This document shows, in pieces, positions 18,421 through 26,485 of a stretch of 64,000 bases of DNA. The position numbers and the translations under genes were made by a program. Below the pieces are notes generated by a model, which was given only the letters and a program-made list of their open reading frames with translations, was not told the origin of the DNA and made no database searches. Source of the DNA: Muribaculaceae bacterium (GTDB lineage: Bacteria; Bacteroidota; Bacteroidia; Bacteroidales; Muribaculaceae); the NCBI GenBank assembly GCA_014867205.1, contig WGUO01000004.1:47536-111535 (forward strand). The letters run 5' to 3'. Numbering within the stretch: the stretch's first letter is position 1; each line of letters begins with the position of its first letter.

Positions 18421-18927
18421 ATGAAAACATATTTAGCAAAGAAGATTCGGATATTGGCCCTGTCGCTGGCAGCGGGCCTCGCGGTTTTAGGCGCTTCTGC
18501 GCAGAACAGTCTGCCTGCCCCCGGATCGGGTGGCAGTTTTCAGCCGAATAACGGTATAGGATGGAATCCGGGTCCTCCGACACCGGCATATTGGGGAAGT
18601 CCGTGGTATACCGGGTGGAACCCGTCGCCGACCATTGTGGTCAGCCCCTCGATCAATACCGGGAATTTCGAGAACCAGGGTATCACCAAGGTCATAGCCA
18701 ACGGCTACGACGCACAGGGAGTCTGGCGTGTGCTGCCGCTGCTGGTCAGTTATCAGTATAACGGCGTGCAGTATGTCGTCAATGTGCTGAATGCCTGGAA
18801 TCCCTGGACCGACCAATGGGACAAGGGAGTGGATGTGCCGGCATACAGCACCGACTATGTGCTCCGCAACGTGGCCTATGACTATTATGTCGTGCTTCCC
18901 TACGGCACATTCTATTTCAACCTCTGA
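18421..18927 (+). CDS. Secreted hypothetical protein rich in Gly, Pro and Trp
   Basis: 168 aa. Sec signal peptide (about 1-28, ...GASAQ). The mature N-terminus is low-complexity (PGSGGSFQPNNGIGWNPGPP, then WGSPWYTGWNPSP). A C-terminal beta-type domain follows (KVIANGYDAQGVWRVLPLLV, YQYNGVQYVVNVLNAWNPWT) and ends in an aromatic FYFNL. The family is not recognised; a small periplasmic or surface protein is likely. It is a single-gene unit closed by a strong terminator. Confidence 0.72.
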   Translation: MKTYLAKKIRILALSLAAGLAVLGASAQNSLPAPGSGGSFQPNNGIGWNPGPPTPAYWGSPWYTGWNPSPTIVVSPSINTGNFENQGITKVIANGYDAQGVWRVLPLLVSYQYNGVQYVVNVLNAWNPWTDQWDKGVDVPAYSTDYVLRNVAYDYYVVLPYGTFYFNL

Positions 18928-18950
18928 TAATCCTCTGACCTTATAACGCC

Positions 18951-18984
18951 AGCCTCCCCCGTCTCGAGCGAGACGGGGGAGGCT
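18951..18984. terminator. Bidirectional terminator, 15-bp GC-rich stem
   Basis: AGCCTCCCCCGTCTC (18951-18965) pairs perfectly with 18970-18984 around a GAGC loop, followed by a T-rich run on the plus strand. It lies between the convergent genes at 18421 and 19007. Confidence 0.9.
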
Positions 18985-19006
18985 GTTTCCCTTTTGTCGC
19001 AGTGGG

Positions 19007-21211
19007 TCAGTGCTTGTCTTTCTTGCTGTTTCTTGACTTTTTCTTAGACATTCCCGGAGGCCACTTCAGTATCACGACATCATGCTCGCCCGAGAGGATA
19101 AACTCATCGACCATATCGAGAATCGTGTCGCCATATTTTTTTAGTATCGCGGGGCCGATGCCCGGTATCCGGCCAAGTTCGTCGAAGTCGCGCGGCAGGT
19201 AGTTTGAGACACCGAGAAGCGACTTCTGCGACAGCACCATGTATGCAGGCACTTTGAGTTCCTCCGATTTCATCTTGCGCCATTCGCGGATAGTCTCGAA
19301 GAGGGCTGGATTATGGTTGTCGGCCGAAAGGTCGGGAACCGCCTCGGGCACCGGGGAAGTCTCGGAGCCCTTGGCCTGTTTCTTGCCAGCTAGTTTATGA
19401 GTGCGGAAGATCTCTCCGGCCTTGATGTCAAGATAACGGTCAACGGTAAAATCCTCTGTGGCGAATGTCGAGAGCAGGCCGCTGCGTAGTGTCGCTATGT
19501 CATAGAAGAGTTCCATCCGCTCCTGCAGCTTCTGCCTGACGCTCTTGTTGTCGTGCTCGGTGGGAAGCGCCTCTATATACTGCAGGAGTTCAGCGAGTTT
19601 GCCGCCGAAATATTTCGAGGCATCCTTGATGCGCTGCGTCAGACGCGGGTTGTCGTCGGCTCCGCCCCCTTCGGCATCAATCTGGCGCAGCTGGGCCCGG
19701 AAGCGGTCGGCGACGTCAGTGATTTCCTTGCGGCTGCTCTCCATGCGCGAGGTGAATTCCGTCACCATGGCCGGGTAGAGCCGCGTGAAGTTCTCCTGGA
19801 AAATCCGGGTTATGCCCTCGACAGCATTGAACAGTGGCCGGAAGTTGAACATTCCCTCCACAAGGTTCATGTAATATGCGTGTGCCATTGCCGGTATATC
19901 CGGTCCGTCGGCGCCGTCAGCGTGATGCGTGCTCATGAACCTGGTCACGGTCGGGTCGCTGATGATGGCGTGCGCCGGAATCGGCCTGTCGAGCACCAGC
20001 CCGTCGAGCGTGCGGCATCGCGACAGCGCGACGTAGGTCTGACCGTGGGTGAACGACATCGAGGCATCGATTATGGCGCGGTCGAAAGTCAGGCCCTGGC
20101 TCTTGTGGATGGTAATGGCCCATGCCGGTTTGAGCGGGTACTGGGTGAAGACACCTTCACGGTGCTCGGTTATCTCCTTGGTCTCCTCGTTGACCACAAA
20201 CTTCACGTTCTCCCATTCCATAGGCTCGACCTCTATCTGGTCGTCGGAGTCTGTGGGAGTCACGCAGATTCCCTCCTCGTCGATGGCAGTGACCCTGCCG
20301 AGCATACCGTTGAAGAAGCGGCGGTCGGAGCCGGTATCATTCTTGATGAACATGACCTGAGCCCCCTCCTTTAGCACAAGCTCGGCATCGGCCGGATATG
20401 ATGACTCGGGGAAGTTGCCCTGAATCTTTGCCCGGAACCGGTATTCAGGGGTGTCAAGGGCATCGAGGCGCTCGCTGTTGATGCGATGTGCGAAATTGTT
20501 GTGCGTGGTAAGGCGGACATATCCCTCGGCGTCGGCCGGGCTGAACCCCGGCTTATAGCGCGAGTTGAGCCGGGCAAGAGTCGCCGCGTCGGCGCGGTTG
20601 TCGCGCACGGCGTTGAGCAGCCGCAGAAACTCGGAGTCGGTCTGGCGGTAGACCTTGTCGAGCTCGACGGTGAGATAATCCACCTGCTCCAGCGCATGGC
20701 TGTCGAAGAAATATGGCGACCGGTAGTTGGCCTGCATGATCTCGCGCTCCGCCTCAACCACCACGGGCGGCAACTGCTGCAGGTCGCCTATCATAAGCAA
20801 CTGCACGCCGCCGAATGGCAGCGTGCGGTCACGGTATCGGCGCAGCACGGCGTCGACAGCGTCGAGCATGTCGGCGCGGACCATGCTTATCTCGTCGATG
20901 ACGAGCAGGTCGAGTCCGCATATGATGCGTATCTTCTCCTTGCTGAAGGCATGCCGGCGCCGGTCGGAGTCCTGGCGCCTCGCGCCCGGAACGAACGGCC
21001 CGAAGTCGAGCTGGAAGAACGAGTGCAGCGTGACGCCCCCGGCGTTGATGGCGGCGATGCCTGTCGGGGCCGTCACAACCATGCGCTTGCGGCTGCTGGC
21101 GCGCAACTCGCGCAGAAACGTGGTCTTGCCCGTACCGGCCCTGCCTGTCAGAAACAGGCTGCAGCCGGTGCGCTCCACAATATCCCGCGCCAGTTCAATC
21201 CGATCGTTCAT
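19007..21211 (-). CDS. Pif1/RecD-like helicase with C-terminal HRDC domain
   Basis: 734 aa. An SF1B helicase: Walker A GRAGTGKTTFLREL (about 23-30), TAPTGIAAINAGGVTLHSFF, motif II LLVIDEISMVRADMLD, motif III MIGDLQQLPPVV and motif VI ITIHKSQGLTFD ... TYVALSRCRTLDGL. The C-terminal end carries an HRDC-type helical domain (ELKVPAYMVLSQKSLLGVSN ... LGRIPGIGPAILKKYG) and a Lys-rich tail. Pif1-like enzymes unwind DNA at forks and structured sites. The Pif1-HRDC layout is common in Bacteroidetes. Confidence 0.9.
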   Translation of the reverse strand: MNDRIELARDIVERTGCSLFLTGRAGTGKTTFLRELRASSRKRMVVTAPTGIAAINAGGVTLHSFFQLDFGPFVPGARRQDSDRRRHAFSKEKIRIICGLDLLVIDEISMVRADMLDAVDAVLRRYRDRTLPFGGVQLLMIGDLQQLPPVVVEAEREIMQANYRSPYFFDSHALEQVDYLTVELDKVYRQTDSEFLRLLNAVRDNRADAATLARLNSRYKPGFSPADAEGYVRLTTHNNFAHRINSERLDALDTPEYRFRAKIQGNFPESSYPADAELVLKEGAQVMFIKNDTGSDRRFFNGMLGRVTAIDEEGICVTPTDSDDQIEVEPMEWENVKFVVNEETKEITEHREGVFTQYPLKPAWAITIHKSQGLTFDRAIIDASMSFTHGQTYVALSRCRTLDGLVLDRPIPAHAIISDPTVTRFMSTHHADGADGPDIPAMAHAYYMNLVEGMFNFRPLFNAVEGITRIFQENFTRLYPAMVTEFTSRMESSRKEITDVADRFRAQLRQIDAEGGGADDNPRLTQRIKDASKYFGGKLAELLQYIEALPTEHDNKSVRQKLQERMELFYDIATLRSGLLSTFATEDFTVDRYLDIKAGEIFRTHKLAGKKQAKGSETSPVPEAVPDLSADNHNPALFETIREWRKMKSEELKVPAYMVLSQKSLLGVSNYLPRDFDELGRIPGIGPAILKKYGDTILDMVDEFILSGEHDVVILKWPPGMSKKKSRNSKKDKH

Positions 21212-21321
21212 GGGATGTTAGGTGTTAGGTGTTAGGTAATTAGGTGTTAGGCCTCTCTCTAATCTTATATCTAAAACCTAACATCTAATATCTAATATCT
21301 AATATCTAATATCTTAAAGCC
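21212..21321. repeat. Intergenic heptamer repeats, TTAGGTG and TTAGATA types
   Basis: Between asd and the helicase start, the plus strand shows repeated TTAGGTG units at 21218-21251 and repeated ATCTAAT units at 21281-21310. On the minus (transcribed) strand these read as TTAGATA repeats followed by CCTAACA repeats. The two blocks are partly complementary (TTAGATGTTAGG with CCTAACACCTAA) and could form an imperfect hairpin just upstream of the helicase ATG. Confidence 0.7.
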
Positions 21322-22323
21322 TTAAACCTTATGCAAATACTGCGCAATTTGCACCGCGTTGAGTGCCGCCCCCTTCTTGATCTGGTCGGCGACAACCCAG
21401 AAACTCAGTCCACAGTCATCGGCAAGGTCCTTGCGCACGCGGCCGACATAGACCGGATCCTGGTCGGCGGCAAACAGAGGCATCGGGTATGCCTTCTCGC
21501 CATCCTTCTCCTCGACGAGCACAAGACCCGGCGCGGTGCGGAAGGCCTCCATGGCCTCCTTGACGCTGACCGGTCGCTCGGTCTCGACCCAGATCGCCTC
21601 GCTGTGGGCGCGGAGTACCGGAACGCGCACGCATGTCGCTGACACGCGGATGTCGCTGTGCATGATCTTGCGAGTCTCGTTATACATCTTCATCTCCTCC
21701 TTGGTGTAGCCGTTGTCGGTGAACACGTCGACATGGGGGATGACATTGTATGCTAACTGGTGGGCGAACTTGCGCACCGTCGGCTCTTCGCCACGCGTCA
21801 GCTGGGCGCACTGCTCGCGCAGTTCGGCCATGGCCGACGCGCCCGCGCCGCTTGCCGCCTGGTAGGTGGCGACATGGACACGCTTGATGTGGCTCACCTT
21901 CTCGATGGCGTTAAGCGCCACAACCATCTGGATGGTCGTGCAGTTGGGGTTGCCGATAATGTTGCGCGGACGCACCAGCGCATCCTCGCCATTGACCTCA
22001 GGCACCACCAAGGGTACGTCGGGATCCATGCGGAACGCCGAACTGTTGTCGATCATCACCGCGCCGTGGCGCGTGATGACGTCGGCATACTCCCTCGACA
22101 CACCGGCACCGGCCGATGTGAAGGCGATGTCAATGCCCGAGAAGTCCGAGTCGTGCGTCAGTTCCTCGATGACATAATCCTTGCCGCGGAAGTCGCGGGT
22201 CTGGCCCGCAGAGCGGCTTGAGCCGAAGAGACGCAGATTATCCACTGGGAAATTCTGCTCGGTCAGGACTCGCAGGAACTCCTGACCCACGGCGCCGCTG
22301 GCGCCGACTATCGCTATGTTCAT
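21322..22323 (-). CDS. asd: Aspartate-semialdehyde dehydrogenase
   Basis: 333 aa. NADP-dependent reduction of aspartyl phosphate in the Lys/Thr/Met/diaminopimelate pathway. The Rossmann start IAIVGASGAVGQEFLRVL and the catalytic Cys128 in IIGNPNCTTIQ are present, with SGAGASAMAELREQ and RVPVLRAHSEAIWVE. Length is normal. Two bases separate it from fabD upstream, so they are co-transcribed. Confidence 0.96.
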   Translation of the reverse strand: MNIAIVGASGAVGQEFLRVLTEQNFPVDNLRLFGSSRSAGQTRDFRGKDYVIEELTHDSDFSGIDIAFTSAGAGVSREYADVITRHGAVMIDNSSAFRMDPDVPLVVPEVNGEDALVRPRNIIGNPNCTTIQMVVALNAIEKVSHIKRVHVATYQAASGAGASAMAELREQCAQLTRGEEPTVRKFAHQLAYNVIPHVDVFTDNGYTKEEMKMYNETRKIMHSDIRVSATCVRVPVLRAHSEAIWVETERPVSVKEAMEAFRTAPGLVLVEEKDGEKAYPMPLFAADQDPVYVGRVRKDLADDCGLSFWVVADQIKKGAALNAVQIAQYLHKV

Positions 22324-22324
22324 C

Positions 22325-23203
22325 TTACTGCTTGCCGCTTGTGGCTACCTCACGGTTGATTTTCTTCACAAGACCCTGGAGCACGCTGCCGGGACCGAGC
22401 TCGATGAACTCGTCGGCGCCATCCTCGATCATGGCCTGAACGTCGTAAGTCCAGCGCACGGGGGCGGTAAGCTGCTTGATGAGGTTTTCCTTGATCTCGG
22501 CGGGATCGGTGTGGGGCTTGCCGTCAACATTCTGATAGATGGGGCAGCGGGGAGTCTTGAACTCGGCTGCGGCGATTGCCTCGGCCAGTTCCTCCTGCGC
22601 GGGCTGCATCAGGGGGCTGTGGAAAGCGCCGCCGACCTTCAGCTTCAAGGCACGCTTGGCACCGGCTGCAAGCATCTTCTCGCAGGCAGCGTCGATACCC
22701 TCGATTGTGCCCGAGATAACAACCTGTCCGGGGCAGTTATAGTTGGCGGGGGCGACTACGTCGTCAACCTCGGCGCAAAGTTCCTCGACCTTCTCGTCGG
22801 GGAGGGCGAGCACGGCAGCCATTGTCGAGGGACGAGCCTCGCAGGCCTTCTGCATAGCCATTGCACGCTTGGACACGAGTTTCAGACCCTCCTCGAAACT
22901 GAGTGCTCCAGCGGCTACTAAGGCCGAGAACTCGCCGAGGCTGTGGCCGGCCACCATGTCGGGCTGGAATTCGTCGCCAAGGCTCTTGGCGAGAAGCACG
23001 CTGTGCAGGAAGATGGCGGGCTGCGTCACCTTAGTCTGCTTCAGGTCATCCTCCGTGCCGTTGAACATCAGGTCAGTGATGCGGAAACCGAGAATATCGT
23101 TGGCCTTTTCGAAAAGTTCCTTTGCCTCTGCGTTGTTGTCATAGAGGTCCTTGCCCATACCTACAAACTGGGCGCCCTGTCCGGGAAAAACATATGCTTT
23201 CAT
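22325..23203 (-). CDS. fabD: Malonyl-CoA:ACP transacylase
   Basis: 292 aa. Transfers malonyl from CoA to acyl carrier protein to feed fatty acid synthesis. FPGQGAQFVGMGKDL near the start, nucleophile Ser88 in AGHSLGEFSALVAAG, and the His in GGAFHSPLMQPA. Length fits the family. It starts a two-gene transcript with asd; a -7 match lies upstream at 23270-23263. Confidence 0.96.
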   Translation of the reverse strand: MKAYVFPGQGAQFVGMGKDLYDNNAEAKELFEKANDILGFRITDLMFNGTEDDLKQTKVTQPAIFLHSVLLAKSLGDEFQPDMVAGHSLGEFSALVAAGALSFEEGLKLVSKRAMAMQKACEARPSTMAAVLALPDEKVEELCAEVDDVVAPANYNCPGQVVISGTIEGIDAACEKMLAAGAKRALKLKVGGAFHSPLMQPAQEELAEAIAAAEFKTPRCPIYQNVDGKPHTDPAEIKENLIKQLTAPVRWTYDVQAMIEDGADEFIELGPGSVLQGLVKKINREVATSGKQ

Positions 23204-23262
23204 ATCGAGTAATTGTCGTTTGCATGGGGCTGCCGGGGCAACCCTGTGCTGTAAAATTTTAG

Positions 23263-23270
23263 CAAAGTTA
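23263..23270 (-). promoter_or_regulatory. -7 element upstream of fabD
   Basis: TAACTTTG on the minus strand, about 60 bases before the fabD ATG. The -33 box is not clear. Confidence 0.5.
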
Positions 23271-23432
23271 GCAATTTATTCCCAATTACGGAAATAATTC
23301 TGTAATTCGCGCCTGAATAGTGACTGAAAATTTACAAAACATATACTTTCAGGCTTTGATATGCTGGAAATGTCAGCGCGACGGATTATGCGTGAATAGG
23401 CGTCGATAGGCTGTAGATGCCGACTCAATGTA

Positions 23433-23978
23433 TTATTCCGGGAGCAGTGATACCCAGGTATATGAGTGTCCGGTGGCCGGGATCACCTTGTTAAGTAAGT
23501 CAGTGAGCGGCATCGCCACGCTCGCGGTGTTGACGCATGGATGGCAGACATAAGTGCCTGTGTCGCGCAGGTCCTCGTCGATGAGCAGGCGGACTCTATG
23601 CCCGGCATCATGTATCAATCCCATGGGCGATACCGCGCCCGGGTGGATGTGAAGCAGCTCGACCATCTTCTCGGGCGGCGCGAACGACAGTCGAGTGCAG
23701 CCGAGTTGCGACGACAGGTATTTTGTCTTGAAAGGCTTGTGGGCCGGTATCATCAGCAGGTAGAAGTCCGTCTGCCGCTTGTTTGTGAGGAAGAGATTCT
23801 TGAAGACCGGTGCGCCGGCCGCTTTCCTGACCGCCTCGCACTCCTCGATAGTAAACACCTCCTGATGGCAGAGCGTGGTATAGTCTGCCCCGACGCGGTC
23901 GAGAAAGTCATAGACCGCGAGCTCAGCCTCACTGCGCCCCTCATTGCCCTCGGCAGGCCGTCCCTTATACAGTTTCAT
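23433..23978 (-). CDS. Prolyl-tRNA editing (YbaK/ProXp-ala-like) protein
   Basis: 181 aa from MKLYKGRPAEGNEGRSEAEL; an in-frame ATG 6 codons upstream (23996) is possible. Matches the stand-alone INS/YbaK editing domain: VGADYTTLCHQEVFTIEECE, APVFKNLFLTNKRQTDFYLL, MIPAHKPFKTKYLSSQLGCT, HPGAVSPMGLIHD and TYVCHPCVNTASVAM. These proteins hydrolyse Ala-tRNA-Pro or similar mischarged tRNAs. It is a single gene. Confidence 0.85.
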   Translation of the reverse strand: MKLYKGRPAEGNEGRSEAELAVYDFLDRVGADYTTLCHQEVFTIEECEAVRKAAGAPVFKNLFLTNKRQTDFYLLMIPAHKPFKTKYLSSQLGCTRLSFAPPEKMVELLHIHPGAVSPMGLIHDAGHRVRLLIDEDLRDTGTYVCHPCVNTASVAMPLTDLLNKVIPATGHSYTWVSLLPE

Positions 23979-24047
23979 TATAAAACAATAAGCCATGAGA
24001 CCTCAAAGACAAAAGAGGTCCAGACACGAGATGCTGTATGTTTACCG

Positions 24048-25022
24048 TCACATTTGTGCGGCGAGACCCTCTACCTGATTTATGTCGAGTCCGCACAGAG
24101 ACGCAATCGTATTCACGTCTGTCTTTGCCTTCAGCATTCTCTTGGCAATCTCAAACGCCATATTTAATTTACCTTCGGCCCTGCCTTCGACCCTGCCCTC
24201 GGCCCTGCCCTCGGCCCTGCCCTCGGCCCTGCCCTCGGCCCTGCCTTCGGCCATGGCTTGTTGTCTTGCCTCCTTTGCCGCGAACTCGAGGGCGCGTTGG
24301 TATTCGGCCTCCTTCATCTCAGACTGGCTGTAGATGACATATTCCTCGTTTGACATGTTCGTTTTCTCTGCAGCCTTGAAAAAGTCTTTATATTCCATAT
24401 CCTTATATTCTTCAGATTCTTTGGTCAGTGTGCCTATTCTGTCTACCAGATAAGTCAGTCTCTCAAATTCGCTTTTGCAGTCTTTCCACCTTTTCGGAAG
24501 TTCCGGAAGACAGATGAAAAAGATATTGACCTTATCAGAGTAAACGGTCGCAGTCGCTTTGTCATACAGAACAATGTCGTGAAACAATTGTTTCGGAAGA
24601 TTCCTGACATTGAAGTTGGCTATGATCACCGAGAACACAGGCTCGAGTTCATAGTTCCACCCCGACTTCCCCTGGTCTGAGGCCACTCTTACAGTATAAT
24701 ATATTACACGGTCTTCAAAAAACGGCTCATATATGTTCTGCATCTCGACTATAAAGTGGTGATTCTCGGGAGTCGAGCAATATATGTCGTAGATGATCTT
24801 TTTGCCGGCCTCCTGAACTGGAAGGATCTCTTTGTCGTGGTAGGCGATGTCCTCCACGACGATGTCCCTGTCCGCTTGCCTGAACAGGGCGTTCAGAAAC
24901 CTGATCAATATGTGCTTGCGCTTGATCTGGCCGAAAAACCACTTAAAGCCATAATCCGACTTGATGTTGACAAACGGTGTTCCTCTGTCATCTCTGCCGA
25001 TAGTGTCTTGTGAAGTGTGCAT
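24048..25022 (-). CDS. Rpn/PD-(D/E)XK nuclease-family transposase-like protein
   Basis: 324 aa from ATG 25022; the promoter at 25083-25052 rules out the longer reading from 25148. The N-terminal part is the Rpn core (FVNIKSDYGFKWFFGQIKRK, HILIRFLNALF, KIIYDIYCSTPENHHFIVEM Q, with the D..E.Q nuclease signature). The C-terminus has seven consecutive four-residue units, mostly AEGR, encoded by 12-bp tandem repeats (about 24173-24257), then a helical tail ending VEGLAAQM. Rpn proteins promote RecA-independent recombination and vary in repeat number. The repeat block may expand or contract. Confidence 0.85.
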   Translation of the reverse strand: MHTSQDTIGRDDRGTPFVNIKSDYGFKWFFGQIKRKHILIRFLNALFRQADRDIVVEDIAYHDKEILPVQEAGKKIIYDIYCSTPENHHFIVEMQNIYEPFFEDRVIYYTVRVASDQGKSGWNYELEPVFSVIIANFNVRNLPKQLFHDIVLYDKATATVYSDKVNIFFICLPELPKRWKDCKSEFERLTYLVDRIGTLTKESEEYKDMEYKDFFKAAEKTNMSNEEYVIYSQSEMKEAEYQRALEFAAKEARQQAMAEGRAEGRAEGRAEGRAEGRVEGRAEGKLNMAFEIAKRMLKAKTDVNTIASLCGLDINQVEGLAAQM

Positions 25023-25051
25023 GACCGATAACGTTTTTGGAATTATGTCTA

Positions 25052-25083
25052 CAAAAATAACAAATGCGTGGCTGATTTGCAAA
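25052..25083 (-). promoter_or_regulatory. Promoter of the Rpn-type gene
   Basis: On the minus strand TTTG (25083-25080), a 20-base spacer and TATTTTTG (25059-25052), 30 bases before ATG 25022. The plus-strand stretch 25084-25330 upstream of the next gene holds no other gene that I can see. Confidence 0.72.
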
Positions 25084-25330
25084 TCTTCAAGCCGGAAACA
25101 GGAATTTGTGCATAGGTGGGTGGAAATACTTTCGGTCAGATGCATCAATATGGTTTCGTGTCAGTATCTTGTATTATGCAAACTAATACACAACAGTGGC
25201 TTCGATAAAAGTAAATCCCCAAATGGATACCGTTGTCTGGTTTGTCCGGGCTTCAGGACAATACTAACAGGCTTGGGTCTGGCGTTTATATCATGGTATC
25301 AGCCAGTACAGATGAAAAGATTTTGATAAA

Positions 25331-26302
25331 ATGGGTTTTCGTAAATTGTTACTAATAGCCTCGTTGGCGGCGTTCGGTTTCGTCGTGGCCTGTGGCTCTT
25401 CCGAAACGCCGGCAGTCCCTGAGAATGTATATGTTCCGCTGGCGCCCGATTATTCTGACGCGAGGATGTGGCATATCGAGCATAACGACATCGGTAATGG
25501 CGCCGATGTGTTCTATATTCCCTCGACATGGGAATATGACTGGACCACTCCCGACGGCGTCGTGTGTCATTATGCCGACCCCTCATTGACCGAACATCGC
25601 GACCATATGGAGATAGAAATGAAAGGTGTCGCCGACTATATGGCCGATGGCAATAACTTTTATTCTCCATATTACCGGCACATAACACTCGACTCATGGG
25701 CGACTCTCAACGAAGACACTATCAGCCGCAGGTATAACGATGTCTCGTTTGTGGATGTCCGCAACGCTTTCGACCACTATATGACCGAGAACAACAATGG
25801 ACGGCCATTCATCTTGGCCGGTTTCAGTCAGGGTGGTAAATCGGTCGTTGAATTGTTGAAAACTCTGACACCCCGGCAAAGAGAAAAACTAATCGCAGCC
25901 TATGTGCTCGGCTATAAGGTCACTCCCGACGATGTCGCGTCAGCGCCATGGATTAAACCGGCGCAAGGTGCTGACGATACCGGCGTTACCATCTGCTACA
26001 ATTCCGTCTCAGACGTGAAATACGTCAAGCCGGTTGTCAGTGAGCCGAATGTGATGTGCATAAATCCCGTCAACTGGCGAACCGACGCCACTCCCGCCAC
26101 ATTGAACGATACAATAACAGTTACATTATCGCCCGCATATAAAGTACTCGTTGTAGAGGGATATGACGGCAGCGCATTGCCGAACATTCTCGATATTCTC
26201 AACACCGGCGATTACCACGGTGCCGAGCCCTGGCTATACAGCGAATGCCTGCGAGATAATTTCCACAAAAGAACCGCAGCCTACACCCACCGCAACAAAT
26301 AG
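25331..26302 (+). CDS. DUF3089 alpha/beta-hydrolase-like lipoprotein
   Basis: 323 aa. Signal peptide with lipobox VVAC (Cys21). DUF3089 features: ADVFYIPSTWEYDW, NNFYSPYYRHITL, then FDHYMTENNNGRPFILAGFS and the nucleophile-elbow GFSQGGKSV. The C-terminal part (about 240-320) is less conserved. It is probably a periplasmic esterase- or lipase-like protein; the substrate is unknown. The gene ends in a stem-loop terminator. Confidence 0.82.
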   Translation: MGFRKLLLIASLAAFGFVVACGSSETPAVPENVYVPLAPDYSDARMWHIEHNDIGNGADVFYIPSTWEYDWTTPDGVVCHYADPSLTEHRDHMEIEMKGVADYMADGNNFYSPYYRHITLDSWATLNEDTISRRYNDVSFVDVRNAFDHYMTENNNGRPFILAGFSQGGKSVVELLKTLTPRQREKLIAAYVLGYKVTPDDVASAPWIKPAQGADDTGVTICYNSVSDVKYVKPVVSEPNVMCINPVNWRTDATPATLNDTITVTLSPAYKVLVVEGYDGSALPNILDILNTGDYHGAEPWLYSECLRDNFHKRTAAYTHRNK

Positions 26303-26352
26303 GAAACTGGATCCTCACCGAGTAAAAAATGCTCGGTTACATGTATAATATG

Positions 26353-26389
26353 GCATCGGCTACAACTTCAATCCTGTTGTAGCCGATGC
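26353..26389 (+). terminator. Stem-loop terminator after the DUF3089 gene
   Basis: GCATCGGCTACAAC (26353-26366) pairs perfectly with 26376-26389 around a 9-base loop. AT-rich sequence flanks it on both sides. It marks the border between the GC-rich backbone and the AT-rich island. Confidence 0.85.
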
Positions 26390-26485
26390 AACTATATATA
26401 TTACCTGCAAGATGTAGTTAAGTTAATGCTTACAATCAACATTTTTTTTGATATGATATTTTATTTATATACAATTATCTACATC

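Noticed and set aside
24173..24257. Regular repeats that could suggest a CRISPR array.
   Set aside because: They are contiguous 12-bp coding repeats (AEGR) with no spacers.
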